From Drosophila pseudoobscura (lineage: Eukaryota > Arthropoda > Insecta > Diptera > Drosophilidae), in assembly GCF_009870125.1 (NCBI RefSeq), contig NC_046679.1:12586001-12650000 (forward strand): a stretch of 64,000 bases of DNA, given 5' to 3'. Numbering within the stretch: position 1 is the stretch's first letter; every line of letters starts with the position of its first letter. Positions 1-11,905 of this stretch are shown in pieces. The notes below the pieces were generated by a model. That model saw only the letters and a program-made list of their open reading frames with translations. It was not told the origin of the DNA and did not search any database. The position numbers and the translations under genes were made by a program.

Positions 1-2280
1 TGTCTGTTGTCTGCTGCAAATACCGCAACATGTACTCAAGCAGATAATGTTAAATACCACTCGAGAGGCAGAGAGACAGAGCGACAGAGCCAGTAAAAGG
101 AAGCCAGCAAATCCTGGCAACAACAAAAGACATAAGCGCTACTGCCACAGCTTCAGCTGGGGACTTGGACTGGGACTGGGACTGGTCAGGACACTAGCAG
201 TTAAAAGGACACCAAAGCCGGCGGAGAGGCGAAACAAAAAAAAACACAGAGAAACCGAAAGGCATCTCCTGTCGGAGACAAAAGTTCAAAGACATTGCTC
301 CCTCTCTCCACCCTCTACCCCCTACCCCCCTCCCAGTTAGCCTTTGGTGCTGCCGGAAAATTTAAGCGTAACATTAAATAATTTACAAACAAATGGCGAC
401 GCCGGCTTAATCGCCGGAAATACGCAAAAAAGCTCGAAGGCTGGAGGACGCATGTGCATGTGGCATGCGGCATGTGGCATGCGGCTTGAAAGAAGGAAAA
501 TCAATAAAACGTGTGCGAGGATGCGGCGGTTTTGCTTTTGCCACTTTTACTTTTTCCTACCTCCCCCTCCCCCCCAGCAGCCAGGACTCCAGTCAGGGCG
601 AGCTTCCGATGTCGTCGTTGCTTTGTCATTTGTTTGGCCTGCAGCTAAATTTGCCTCTGCCTCTGCCTCTGCCTCTGTGTCTGTGTGGCAGAGGATACTA
701 CCGCTTTTAGACACATGGCAGGACTTAGGTGTGGCTCCTGGCAGCTGTTTCGCTCTCTCTCTCTCGCTCTCCCTCTCTCTCTCTCTCTTGCTGTCTACAA
801 AGTGCAACAAACCGAATTGTGCGACGCCACTCACGATTTTTGCATTTATAAAAGAAAGGAAAGAGGGAGAGGGGGACTGGGGGACCGGGGGGGGACTCCT
901 GACAAGCGTTAATCTTGAAATAAAATATTTGTGTATTCCAGAGGCAGGCACCCATGGAACCCTGTTCAACCACCAAATAAGAAAAAAAATACATGGCATA
1001 CTTAAGGGCGCCACGAATACCCTTTCTGTTAGAGTACCCTTACTGTGAGCTTAGAGCATACCCATATCATTATTTTTGGGTGCGGCAGGAGGTTTTTTCC
1101 TGTGCCGCTGATTATCTTTCGGGCGGCAGTGACTTTTCCCATAGATTTAGCATAAAATCTTCCCCCAAAAACTGAAGGCAAAAGTTTTTCAAAGCTCAAC
1201 CAAGGGGTGGGCGGAGGGGGGGGGGATATCTTTTACGTCTAAGCTCTGGAAAGCACTTCACTGGATTTTTTTTCTGTGGGGGGAGGGGAGGGAGGGGGTT
1301 GGGGTCTGTTCCAGGTGTTTGCTTACCCTGTCAATGTCTCGCAGTCGTCCCGTTATTTGCATATCCCCACTATGTGCGAGCGAGAGAGGGAGGGGGAGAG
1401 TGTGGGTGTGGGTGTGTGCGCCTCCTGTGTGGCATGCTAACATTGTGTTTGTATTTCATTAATATTTCAGAGGTGGCGCGTTGTTTGAAATCAAAACATA
1501 AATATTAACATACACGAATTGAAACTCTGTATCGCCGCCAGCGCATTTCCTGCCACAAACACACACACACACACCCAAAAAAAAAAAAACCGATATAAAT
1601 GCTGGCCGCAGAAACCACAAACAAATACAGCCCCTCCCCCCCCTCCCCCACCCAGCCCAACGCCAAATAATAAAAATGTTCCAAAAACTTTCGAAAAACG
1701 AACAGATTGTAAAAAAAAAAGAAGAAGAAGAAGGAGCAAAATGAAACGAAATTAAACTGGCAGAAATGCAAGGCAAATATTTTTGTGTCTAGCACGAATT
1801 GGATTTCGGATTGGAAAATTCACGAGTTTTCCATGCGGTTTTCCACTGGCCCGTTGCCCGGCTGTGATTTTGCTTTTTGCTTGTTTTTCATTTAACACGC
1901 AAATATTTTGTGGCATGCACAACTGGTTTGTTTCATAATTTTAAGCAAATACCAAAATTGTTGTCGGCCGGAGAGAGTGGAGCACAAAAGAGTTAATTAT
2001 AAAAGCCATATTTATTGTTTATCGGTGGAAAAGATAAGGCCAATTATATGGCCTGGCAGATTTATGCTCCAGGTGAACAATTACCTTTGATATTGTCAAT
2101 TTATGGTCTTTATTTTTTGTCTGTCTTGTTGCCTTCGACTTCCATTTCCATTTAGCTGCAAATAAATGTTCGTTTTTTGTGTATTTAAAAACATTTTAGG
2201 CAGGCTTTGGCATTAGTTTTCATCAGAGAATGCATTTGCCGTCGGCTTTCAGTTTTACTTTATGTCCAAGCTCAAAAGTT
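1..2280. other. Non-coding, probable intron of the SASH-like gene
   Basis: No reading frame here looks coding; the longest are low-complexity. The stretch holds a (CT)n tract at about 751-788, homopurine and homopolymer G/C runs near 860-900 and 1205-1300, and AT-rich DNA at 1740-2250. Its assignment to an intron of the plus-strand gene is an inference. The first visible exon of that gene (22623) needs an upstream exon in phase 0, and a recursive-splice motif for the + strand lies at 3218. Confidence 0.5.
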
Positions 2281-2299
2281 CACTTTGTGAAGCTTGCTC

Positions 2300-2700
2300 T
2301 CTTTTTTATTTGCCAATGCATGGGCTGGCACTTGCATCTCCCTTGCACTCGGCTACGCTAAGCATAGCTTTTATCGCTGCTACGATCTGCTCTCTGGACG
2401 AAATACGTACTCTCTCTGCAGCAGAAGGGCAGAAAGCAATAGCCTAGGCAAATGGAGAAGATGGATACATATGTATTTGCCTTTCGCTCGCACTCGGCAA
2501 CGCCAAGCAGAGTTCTTATCGCTGCTAAGATCTGCCGACGAGCGAAAAACGCGCCAACAACAGCCACACGGGCAGAGAATAGGCAAATGTAGAAGCTGGA
2601 GAGACATTTGCCTCTCGCTCGCACTAGGGATTTCAACACCTGGGATTGCTGTGCACGACAGTTCTTGTCGCCTCTCGAGCTCCGTTGATCGTCACCGAGC
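2300..2700. repeat. Degenerate tandem repeat, about 2.5 units of 130-145 bp
   Basis: A block recurs at offsets of about 145 and 131 bp. Its core is CACTCGGCTACGC at 2346, CACTCGGCAACGC at 2491 and CACTAGGG at 2622. The cores are preceded by TTTGCC..CTCGCTCGCACT and, in the first two units, followed by TTATCGCTGCTA and an ATCTGC box. Further unit-wide matches (GGCAAATG.AGAAG, GAGAG) support real duplication. An open frame spans it on each strand, but the repeat explains this and no known domain is visible. Function unknown. Confidence 0.65.
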
Positions 2701-3184
2701 GAGCTGCAACAACACGAGTGCCAGATGGACAAACGATTTCGGCTTCGGCTGGCTTCGACGTCGACTTTTATCTGCTTGATCTTTTGATGCGCATTTTCTC
2801 AGTCGCTGGCAAGCAATAAAATGGGCAAATTACAGGAACAAAGTTGCTGTAGCAAAGGAACGATGACGAAGGCACAGAAGAAAAAGAGAGGCAACCAGCG
2901 GAAGATCGTACACTGAGAATAATTTCACAGTCAAAAGTCTTGCAAAATAACCTGCAAATATTTCCCGATTCTCGACCACAACATATTAAAAGACTCTCAA
3001 TAGAATTTTCTTAAATGTTTTATATTTATTTTGCATAGAGTCTTGTTTGTTCAATGGACTTACAAGCCACCTTCTGGACTTAGGAAATGATTTCCTTTTG
3101 AACCACTTGAAAATACTAGCCCATAAAATATACATAATATTTATTGTAATTAAATTAACTTATGCTATATTTCCTCTCAACTAA

Positions 3185-3230
3185 TTCCCCCTTTCTGTAC
3201 TTTCTCTTCTCTTTCTAGGTAAGTGTGATC
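3185..3230 (+). promoter_or_regulatory. Candidate recursive-splicing ratchet point
   Basis: A pyrimidine-rich tract (CTTTCTGTACTTTCTCTTCT then CTTTCTAG) is followed with no gap by GTAAGTGTG, so a 3' splice site at 3218 abuts a 5' splice site at 3219. This AG|GTAAGT juxtaposition after a long pyrimidine tract is the published signature of zero-nucleotide exons in long fly introns. The setting fits: at least 19.4 kb of intron remain before the next exon at 22623. Confidence 0.6.
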
Positions 3231-3820
3231 AGCCGCTGGCCCAGACGTTTTCCTCAATCCGTTTCAATCGATGTTCCATCAATGTATTCCTCTGTCTCTC
3301 TCTTTGCACACCCCTCACCACCCCAACCCCTCATTCATTATTCCCTTGCATACTTTCATAATTTTCATCATTTTTAAATGTAGTTTACATAGATATTTCC
3401 ACTAACAAAATTTGCAAAAACCCAAAAACTAAACCGTAAACTTAACTCTGCTATGCCTCTATCTATCTCTTTCTATCTATGTATTTGTGTATCAGTGTGT
3501 GTGGGTGTGCGTGTGTGTGTGTCTGCTTTGATTGTCGTTACAAATTGTGGTAAATATTTAAACATTTTCATTATCATTTCGCATACAGAGCGAAATTTAT
3601 GCCCAAAAACGCGTTGACAGCCGGCGAGTAGAAATCTGTCAGAGATTTGCCGAAAAACCACCGAAAAACAATTTGCGTGCTTAATTAAAAATTTAAATTA
3701 CATCAAATAGAATGCAGTTTTGGGGCCCAAAACCAGGGGGTGGGGGGGGGGCAGGAAGGATCAACAATTTGTGCGTGTGACAAATTTCCATCGCAACTTT
3801 CCAGAGCAGGAAATGCATAG

Positions 3821-3856
<36 letters not shown>

Positions 3857-6800
3857 CAGAGAGAGGCCCCTTGCCATTATGACATGCATTATGGTTAGAA
3901 GCAGCAGCAGGAGCCAGGAGCCAGGAGCCAGGAACCAGGCGGCAGGATCCAGAGCCTTGCCACATGCTGCTACTGCCGCTGCTGCACTAATTTGTGCGTT
4001 GCGCCCCAAGTTGCCAGCCGAAAAACATAGAACGAAGGCGCCCCCAAAAAACTTTTCCTCACAGTCTTGGGACACATTTTATGCCCCTCCCCCCCTGCCC
4101 CCTGGCCCCCCGCATAGCCCCTGTTGAGTGCAGGAATTAATTGCATTAGAAAAGTTGCAGAGCCCCAGCGAGTGGCACATGTGGCACGGGCGCACAAGTT
4201 GCGCTTATTTAAGTTTAGAAATGTTGCAAACCCCCAGGCCCACCCCCACCCCCCTCGTTGAACAAACGTTTGTCAGCAAACTTAATTTCTGAACTTTTGG
4301 CCCCCTCCCCCCGCCACCCCCCCTCCATACGGGCTCTTACAAAATACTCTCGTCACCAAACTTGGGTTTCCTTTTGGCAAAGAAAGTTGCCCCAACCCCA
4401 AGCCTCCCACCGCCCCCTCCCCCTCTCCATGGAATGTTTGTGCATATTTTAAAGGCGAAACTTGCCAGACGCACATTTTACATAAATGTTGCACTTAAAT
4501 GCACATTTTGTCATAATGTCCACCCCGTCCCGCCCCCCTGAAGCCCCTCTGGGACTTGCCAAAGGGGAATTCCTGCTTTCTTTTTTCCTGGAAGCACCAA
4601 AGGAACTTGCGTTGGAAATTAAGATTCCTGCCAGGGGGGCAGGGGCAGGTCTATAACAATTTTCAATAAATAACATTTTGTTTATCCTTTTGGCAGCTAT
4701 AGAGGGGAAGGGGGAAGGGGGGGTGGAGGGTGGGTGGAATGCATTGAACGCAAAGGAACCCTTGGACCGTGTCTTTCGAAAAGTGCCTTCAAACTGTTGG
4801 GCAGGGTCTACCTTTTCCTTATTTTTGTGCCCTTTATTATTCTGCTTGGAAAAATATACCCCCACACCCCCTTTCTCCCCTCTTGCTTGCACCTTTTGTG
4901 CATTGAAATGGAAATGAAAACTGTTGCCAAATGAAGGTAATGCATGCCTGACTATTTGAGTGTTTCCACTGGGTAGATGTGTGTGTGTGTGTGTGTGTGT
5001 CGCTTGTTAGTGCAATTTGCACAAAGACAAACGAAGAATTGTGTGTGTCTGCGTGTGTGTGTGTGTGTGCGTCTGTGCCCCACACGTGCGCACACTGTCT
5101 GCCAAAGTCACTTTGTATTGAAATTAGACACATTTCCGTTCATGCAAAATGCCAAAACCCCCCCCCAAGCCCCCTTCTATAAGGTGGTGGGGGTGGGTGC
5201 TAACGGATGCAGTCGGGCAGCTGCAAAGTATGCTATAGATTTTTGCTCGAGCGCCTCGCACCTTCTGCATGGGGGGGGGGAGACACTGAAGAGTGCGTGT
5301 CTCGTGTCTCGTGTCTCGTGTCTGTCTGTGTGACGACGACACTCGTTGACATTGGGGGCGACAATGCGTCAAGGCAGGAAAGGCAGGCAGCCAGCCCCCT
5401 GCCCCTCCCCCTGCCCCTACCCCACTCGTTTCGCTCACTAATTTGCATATTTATGCAATTATACGCTACCTTTTGTTCCAGCCAACGTTTTTGTACAATG
5501 TCAACCCTTTGCTTTTTTCGAAAGGGCTGACTGCCCCCCCCTCAGACCTCAACAGTTGGTCGGCCGTCAGGTTGTCGCTGGCGCAGCATGTCACTTGTCA
5601 CGCCAAACACGAACACGTTAAATGTCAACAATGAAGTGACGCGGTGCAGGGTAGCAGAGGGTAGCAGAGGGTGTGACGCGAAGATGGGGGCTACGGGGGG
5701 CACGGTCATTGTCCCCTGTGCGCCTACCAACTGAGACAACATCCGATGGTGTTTGGAGTCCCTTTTTTTGGCCCAATCTCACACCACTTCAGTGGAAGAA
5801 CACCCCCCCCTTCATTACCCCTTCCGCAGGGCTGCTCCTCCTCCTCCTCCTGGTCCTGGTTTTTCGGCTCTGGTCCTGTCCTGGCCGGCTGTGACCGGGC
5901 TCTTCCGCTTCTCCTTTCCTGACATTTGACACTGTCACAGCGTTTAGTGATTTATTTGATGGTGACATGCGTGTGCTGGCTGGCTGGCTGGCTGGCTGGC
6001 TGTTGCCATGACACACTGCAAAAATGTGAATAGAATACAACCAAAGCGGCACAGAAGGTGACCCCGACCCACCCCACCTGCCAGCGTACACCCTTCCGGC
6101 CATAAACACAAATTTCCGAACTTCCCAGTTTTTTTTTCTCCCTTCCAGATCGGGAATCTCCCTTCTATTAAATGCAAATGAAGTTATGAAAATTGCTCAG
6201 CAGCCCCCCACCCCTCCTGCTCTCCCTGCAACCGCACACTTGGCATGTGGCAGTGCCGCGTGCCACAAAAGGGTCGCCGTGCGGTATCTACAACAAATGA
6301 TCTCAATCATGGGGCGAGCATTATGAAAATTGCATAATTTTACCCGGTGCTTGGGGGCACTTCAATTAGAGTAGCAAATGAAAATAAAAACAAATACAAA
6401 CAGGGCCCCTCTGAGACCTTCATTCTGAGAGAATCTGACAAGTTTATAATCCGCCGACTTATCGACCACAATCCCTGGCCTCGGCCCAGACTCCACGAAG
6501 AGTGTCAACAGCTTTAAGTCGCTCTCCTTTCACTCCTTGGCTGCTATTGTTGATATATCCTGAAATGCTGTTCGCTTTTCAATTACCAGCTCAATGGCTT
6601 CTGGGTTGCCATCAATGGATGGCTGGCTGGCTGGATGCTGCCGCTGTGGCAGCCAAATAGTTGCACTTCAACAACACGTCTGCAGCTCCTTTCAGCTCCT
6701 TACCAAAATCAGCTTCAGCATCAGCTTTGGCTTCGACATCAGCTCCTGCTTCTACAGCTGCCTTTCAACTTTCAGCTTCATTGAGCATTGGACATTTATT

Positions 6801-7094
6801 GTTGCTGCGCATTAAGGCATTAGCAGTAGATGGAGCGGGTCCTGGGGCAGGTCCTGGGGCTGTGGCAGTGGCAGTGGCAGTGTTGCTGTGCCACGAATTA
6901 TGAACGTATTTTTCTCGACTTTGTTCGACACTTTTATTGGCAAAGTGCTGCTACCAGCGCTGGGCATTAAAGTCAATAAGCTTTCATGGCCTGGCAGAAG
7001 GGAGCTCCATGGATTTTCAATCAGATTTTACTGAAGATTAGAATTAATATGTTTAATAGCAGGGAAATCTGATTTAAGGTTTACAATTTACAAG
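3231..7094. repeat. Intronic DNA rich in simple repeats
   Basis: No coding exon is supported. Visible elements are a (GA)n tract at 3824-3854, AGGAGCC tandem units near 3910-3950, (GT)n at 4978-5000, a second TG-rich stretch near 5040-5080, GTGTCTC repeats near 5292-5325, CTCCTCCTCC at 5838-5850 and GGCT repeats at 5975-6002. Long C or G runs recur near 4300, 5155, 5270 and 5810. Confidence 0.5.
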
Positions 7095-7096
7095 TG

Positions 7097-7601
7097 CTCA
7101 TCTTTAAAACATCTAAAACATGCAAAAATCTCTTTTCACGCTCATCCGAAAGTGCTGATTAAAGCTATGGACAAGGTATATCCTCATTTTCATGCACTCA
7201 AACATTCGACAGATGACGGGTATATCTATAAAACATCTTAGACATATACAAATCTCATTTCACCCTCATCCGAAAGTGATGATTGGTGCTCTGGACAAGG
7301 AATATCCCCATTTTCATTAACTTAAATACAAACATACGTCCGATGATGATATCTATATCTATAAAACCTCTAAAACATACAAAAATCTCATGTCACACTC
7401 ATTCGAAAGTGCTGATTGTTTGCCAAGGTCAGGGAATATCCCCATTATCATGGACTCAAATACAAACAAATGTCAGCTGATCAAATCTATATCTATAAAA
7501 CCTCTAAAACATACATAAATCTCGTGTCACACTCATCCGAAAGTGCCGATTGGTGCTCTGGACAGGGAATATCCCCATTGTCATGCACTTAAATTCAAAG
7601 A
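7097..7601. repeat. Tandem repeat, four units of 124-134 bp
   Basis: The core CTCATCCGAAAGTGCTGATT (with one or two changes) sits at 7141, 7265, 7398 and 7532, giving spacings of 124, 133 and 134 bp. Each core is followed by a run ending in CCCATT.TCAT (CTCATTTTCAT in the first unit). Between cores lie TATATCTATAAAACATCT and AAAAATCTC-type segments, so the whole unit is repeated. A related pair of cores occurs at 19779 and 19912. I do not recognise it as a named element. Confidence 0.8.
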
Positions 7602-10600
7602 TGAGTCAGAAAAAGTGAAATTGAGTCACCATCAGAAGCAATGAAGGTCCCTTTCATGCATTTCCTTGCGCAAATTCAATTCACGAAGCCACAAAAATAG
7701 TTGAAAATACAGCAGAAAACTATATTTCCCATTGCCCATATTTGTGATAATTTTCTTTGTTGTTTTATTCATTCATTCTCTCTGGTTGATCGGAACTGTC
7801 TGCCGAAACTTTGGCAACAGCAAATTCCCTTATGTTGCCTTTGACTGACATGATTATAAGTTTGTCTGAATCGGAATCGGAGTGGGAGTCGGAGTCTGAT
7901 CCAGAGGCAGAGTCTGGGGCTGAGTCCTGTTTATGTCCTGCCTTGTCTGGGTCTCGTCTCGGCACGTTAACTCAAACGAAACTAATTTAATGCGCTGCAA
8001 AAGTATTCAAACAATTGCACCAGGCGACGCCCAAAGTGAAAGCAGCCAAAGGAAAAAAAAGCGAAAAAAAAACTGAATTCAGACTTCCTTGGAAATGGAG
8101 TTTGGGTCGTGCCTCACATCAAACGAGCGAATTTCATTTGCCATCCAACGAAAAGGAAAAAGTTTTGCGTTTTTCCTCTCTTATTTTTAGATACATTCTT
8201 ATAGTCGTCTATATATATATACACAGAAATTTTTGTATCTCTCTCTCTGGCAAAAGCACAATTCAATTGTTGGGGCGTGTGCGTGATGATGATGGGGCAG
8301 GAGAGCAAATGGGGTGGCATGGGGCCCGCTAGAGACAAGAATGTTAACAATTTTATTTATGTTTGCTTTGAACTTGTCTTCATTATTTGCCAGCGAGACA
8401 ACAACAAAAAGAATCTCCTGTATTTGGGAGCGGGGGGGGCGGAGGGGATATTCATTTGCCACACTTCAAAACTGGAATTAAAATTAGCTTAAAATGTGAG
8501 GGAGCGACAGCCATTAGAGCACCTTTAAAACACAACCCAAACCCCTGTTAATTTCCAGGACACACACCCACACAGAGAGAGAGGCAGGCTTAGACAGAAG
8601 CCTAACCCTTTTTTGGGGAAAAATTTGCATATGTGCGGCTGCCGAAAGAAGGACGTAGTCGTACATCAAACTATTAAAAGCCTCATAGTAAGGCCTCCAG
8701 GGGTTCTAACAGACGCAGCCACAACCACCACCACCCCTCTGTGTGTGTGTGTCTGTCTGTGTGTGTGTGTGTGTGTGTGAGAGGTCCTTGTGTCTTGTGC
8801 CAACATTTGTCAAGCGAGGCTTCGGCGCCTGGCAAAATAGCAACAGTTTTTCCTCCTCACAAAAAGGGGATGCCAAAAACTTACCGCAAACCACGCCCAC
8901 CCCCTGCCCCTCCCCCCTGGGGCCACCAGAGGCAGGTGCATATATTTCCATATATTTTTATGTACAACAATTTCGAATGAATGCCAGCTTAAGGGATGCC
9001 CTCACCTAAAAACCCATCAGAATTCCAACGAAAATCCTGTGAAAGGGTATCTGCCTTGAGAGGACTTCCTTCGAGGCTGGATGAAATGATTTTAAGCCTT
9101 TGCCTTTTGTTTAGATTGTTTGCCCAGCCACAGGACACTCGAAGAGCACCTTCACTAAATTAGTTTCATTTATTTGTGGAAGAGGACCAGGACCAAGGCT
9201 CTGCCTCGTTCACGTAAATTTTCCGGGGCAAAACGAGGGCCAGACATCATAAACAATCCATGTGGCTATCATAAATTGATTTTCCTTTTCCGAAATAATG
9301 TCTGGGTCATTTTTTATGGCAGCCAGACGGGAGGAGAGGCGGCGGGGGGGTAGGGGCCTGGAGACGGTCTTAGTGGCAATTAAAATAAATTATGATGTGC
9401 AGATTTACGAAAATTAAGAGATTGCCAAGTGCCACGCCCACCCACAAAGAGAGGAAGAAAACTATAAAATTACGTAATAAAAGCAGGAGAGAGGAGAGAG
9501 GAGGAGGAGGAGGAGGCAAAAGAAAAGGCGAAAAGGGATAAGTGAAAATCAAGTTGCAGGTTAACCTGTGCTCCACCTATCTATGCCACATCCTTGATCC
9601 CTGGAATGGAGGGCAACACGTGCTGCGGCCTCATCAGCAGTCAGGACACCTGACGGGCACATCCCCACCGCCCCCACATCCCCACCGCCCCATTCGTAAA
9701 GGATTTCAGGGGATCTCTGGGGGCTTTGGGTGTGGGTGTGCCATCAGGAATTCAGGTCATGTGCATGTGAACTCAATTAAGCAGCACATAACTTACAAAC
9801 CGGATTACAATCATCATCATCAACAACATTCTGTGCGGAACCTTGAGACGACTCACAGGAGGAGGACTGGTTGGCCAGGACTCGTTTGGCATGCAAAGCA
9901 GCAGCAGCAGCAGCAGCAGTCGGCCCTCGGTAGCCTTTTGACTTTTCAACGAGCTACCAAATATGTTACTCATCCGTGGCGCCCCCTCCTCCCCCCCCGC
10001 CCATTTTAACCTTTTTTGGGGTGCAAAACAATTTGCAAACCATAAATTTTCCAGGGAGGGAGGGCTGGAGGGTCCTTTAACCAATTTGAGGTAAGGTCAA
10101 CAACAGCTGTCGAACTTATTTCGCATGTAGTGGTGCCCGGCCGATACACAGGATATGAAACATTTTCGCCTGAATAATTAATTGAACGTCGAAGAGGCAG
10201 GCGGTTGTATCTCCTTCGAGAAGCCGCCTCCCCCACTCCTGGCTGTCGATTTTGCCCTCCTTTTGCGGTTGGGCGCTTCATTTCAGTTCCTGTTCGTTGG
10301 GCTCCCCTTTTGCCCCTCCCCACCCCTCGGGCCTTTGTCCAATTTGCGGTGTTGTCTTCTGTCTTGTAGTGCGGCTGTCTCTCTCTCTCTCTCTCTCCTG
10401 CTCCTCCTGACTCTTGCCTCCTGGCAGTACCTTTAATTAAGCCATACATGACTCGGTCTTAGCCAGTCATGCACTGCAGTGCGGAAGGGGTAGTGTGGAG
10501 GGGTAGGAGGGGGGTTTTTTAGACGGTTAGATTCATTTTTTCCATAAGCCGCTTTTCCACCACAACAACAACATTTAAGCCTTTCGTGATAAGCATTTAA

Positions 10601-11204
10601 ATAAATTAAATCCAAATCCTCTTTGCCTCAAGCCCTTCCCTCCTCTCCCCCCCTCCTCACCGGTTCTAACCGCAGGAAATGGCTCTAATGAAAAATAGCA
10701 AGCGAGAGCGAGAGGGAGAGAGGGAGAGGGAGAGAGTGCCGGGCATAAACCAACAAACAAACCAGACAAAAAAATATTGCAGGCGACATAAAGATTTGTC
10801 AACGTTGATAAAACAACAACAAAAGCCAGGCACAAATGCCGCCAAAGAGGGGGCGGCGGAGGGCTCTGTTTTGTGGTATATTTTCACCGTTAAGGGTTAA
10901 AAAAAAGAAAGTGGGTGTGGGTGTGGGAGGGGGTAGGGGGGTGACTGTACAAACAAAACCAAATCAAATGTGCAACTGTTGCGGCCGCCTGCTGTCGCTT
11001 TGATGGAAAGTGTCAATCCGCTGTCGAATGGAAAACAAAAACAGGATAAAACCCAACACCAACACCAACACCACACACACATTTTCCAGCTAAAAGCAAC
11101 GCCCCGCCCGTGCGGTAATCCTCCACTGAGTGGAATAGTATCCATCCATAAAGGGTGTATTTGGCAGTCCAGCTTGGAGTCCGAAAGGCTCTTATGTGCA
11201 AACT
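7602..11204. other. Intronic DNA, no gene seen
   Basis: Only low-complexity frames occur. Visible features are a serine/aspartate-coding simple repeat near 7870-7920 (GGAATCGGAGT type), (GT)n at 8739-8780, GAGGAGGAGG at 9485-9516, CAGCAGCAG at 9898-9920, (CT)n at 10377-10398 and CAACAC repeats near 11050-11075. A purine-rich stretch (GAGAGGGAGA) lies at 10700-10737. Confidence 0.45.
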
Positions 11205-11905
11205 AATTTTTGTTTTTATAATCCATAAAAATGGTGTGATTTTTTTCTGAAATTACAATTTAAAATCAAAATTTAGTTTAATTTTTATTTTCATAATATT
11301 TTCATTTTTTGGTAAATTTTAAAATAAAAACAGTTTGAATTTTCGTTTTAAATATTTTTAATTTCAAAATGATTTTTTTTTGATATATTCAAAATTTCTA
11401 ATTTGTACAATACAAAAAAAAAACTTAAATCTTTTTCAAATTTCCTAAATTAATATTGAATTTAATTGTTATATAAAAAAGAATTTAAATAGATTTATAA
11501 ATTTTTGAGATTTAAAAACTATTTTTATTGCGAATATTTAATTTTAATAGTAAAAATTAAAAATAAATAAATTAAAATAAATATTGAATTTATTTGTTAT
11601 GCCAAAAATAAATTGAATTTTCTTAAAATTCAAAATTTTTATTTTCATTTTTTAATTTTCAAATTTTATAATACAAACCCCAAAAAAATGAAATAATATT
11701 TCAATTTCTAAAATGTTTAAATCAAAAAGATTTGATATTCAATTTATATTTTAATGATATTTTTTTACAATTTTTAATTCAAAAAGATTTGGTATTAAAT
11801 TTTAATATTTTTGTAATGCGAAAATTTGATTTGATTTTAATTTTTGAATTTTTGCTCTAAAAATAAGAGCTTAAAATTATAAATTTGTATCAAATGGATA
11901 GTATA
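11205..11905. repeat. AT-rich block of about 700 bp
   Basis: This block consists almost entirely of A and T, with recurring AAATTTAAA, TTTTAATTT and AAATAAA words, and is sharply bounded by G/C-rich intron on both sides. There is no frame of note. It could be an eroded simple-sequence region or a matrix-attachment-like region. Nothing in the sequence decides between these. Confidence 0.6.

Noticed and set aside
2294..2779. 161-residue plus frame and a 124-residue minus frame
   Set aside because: Both are explained by the tandem repeat at 2300-2700; no domain.
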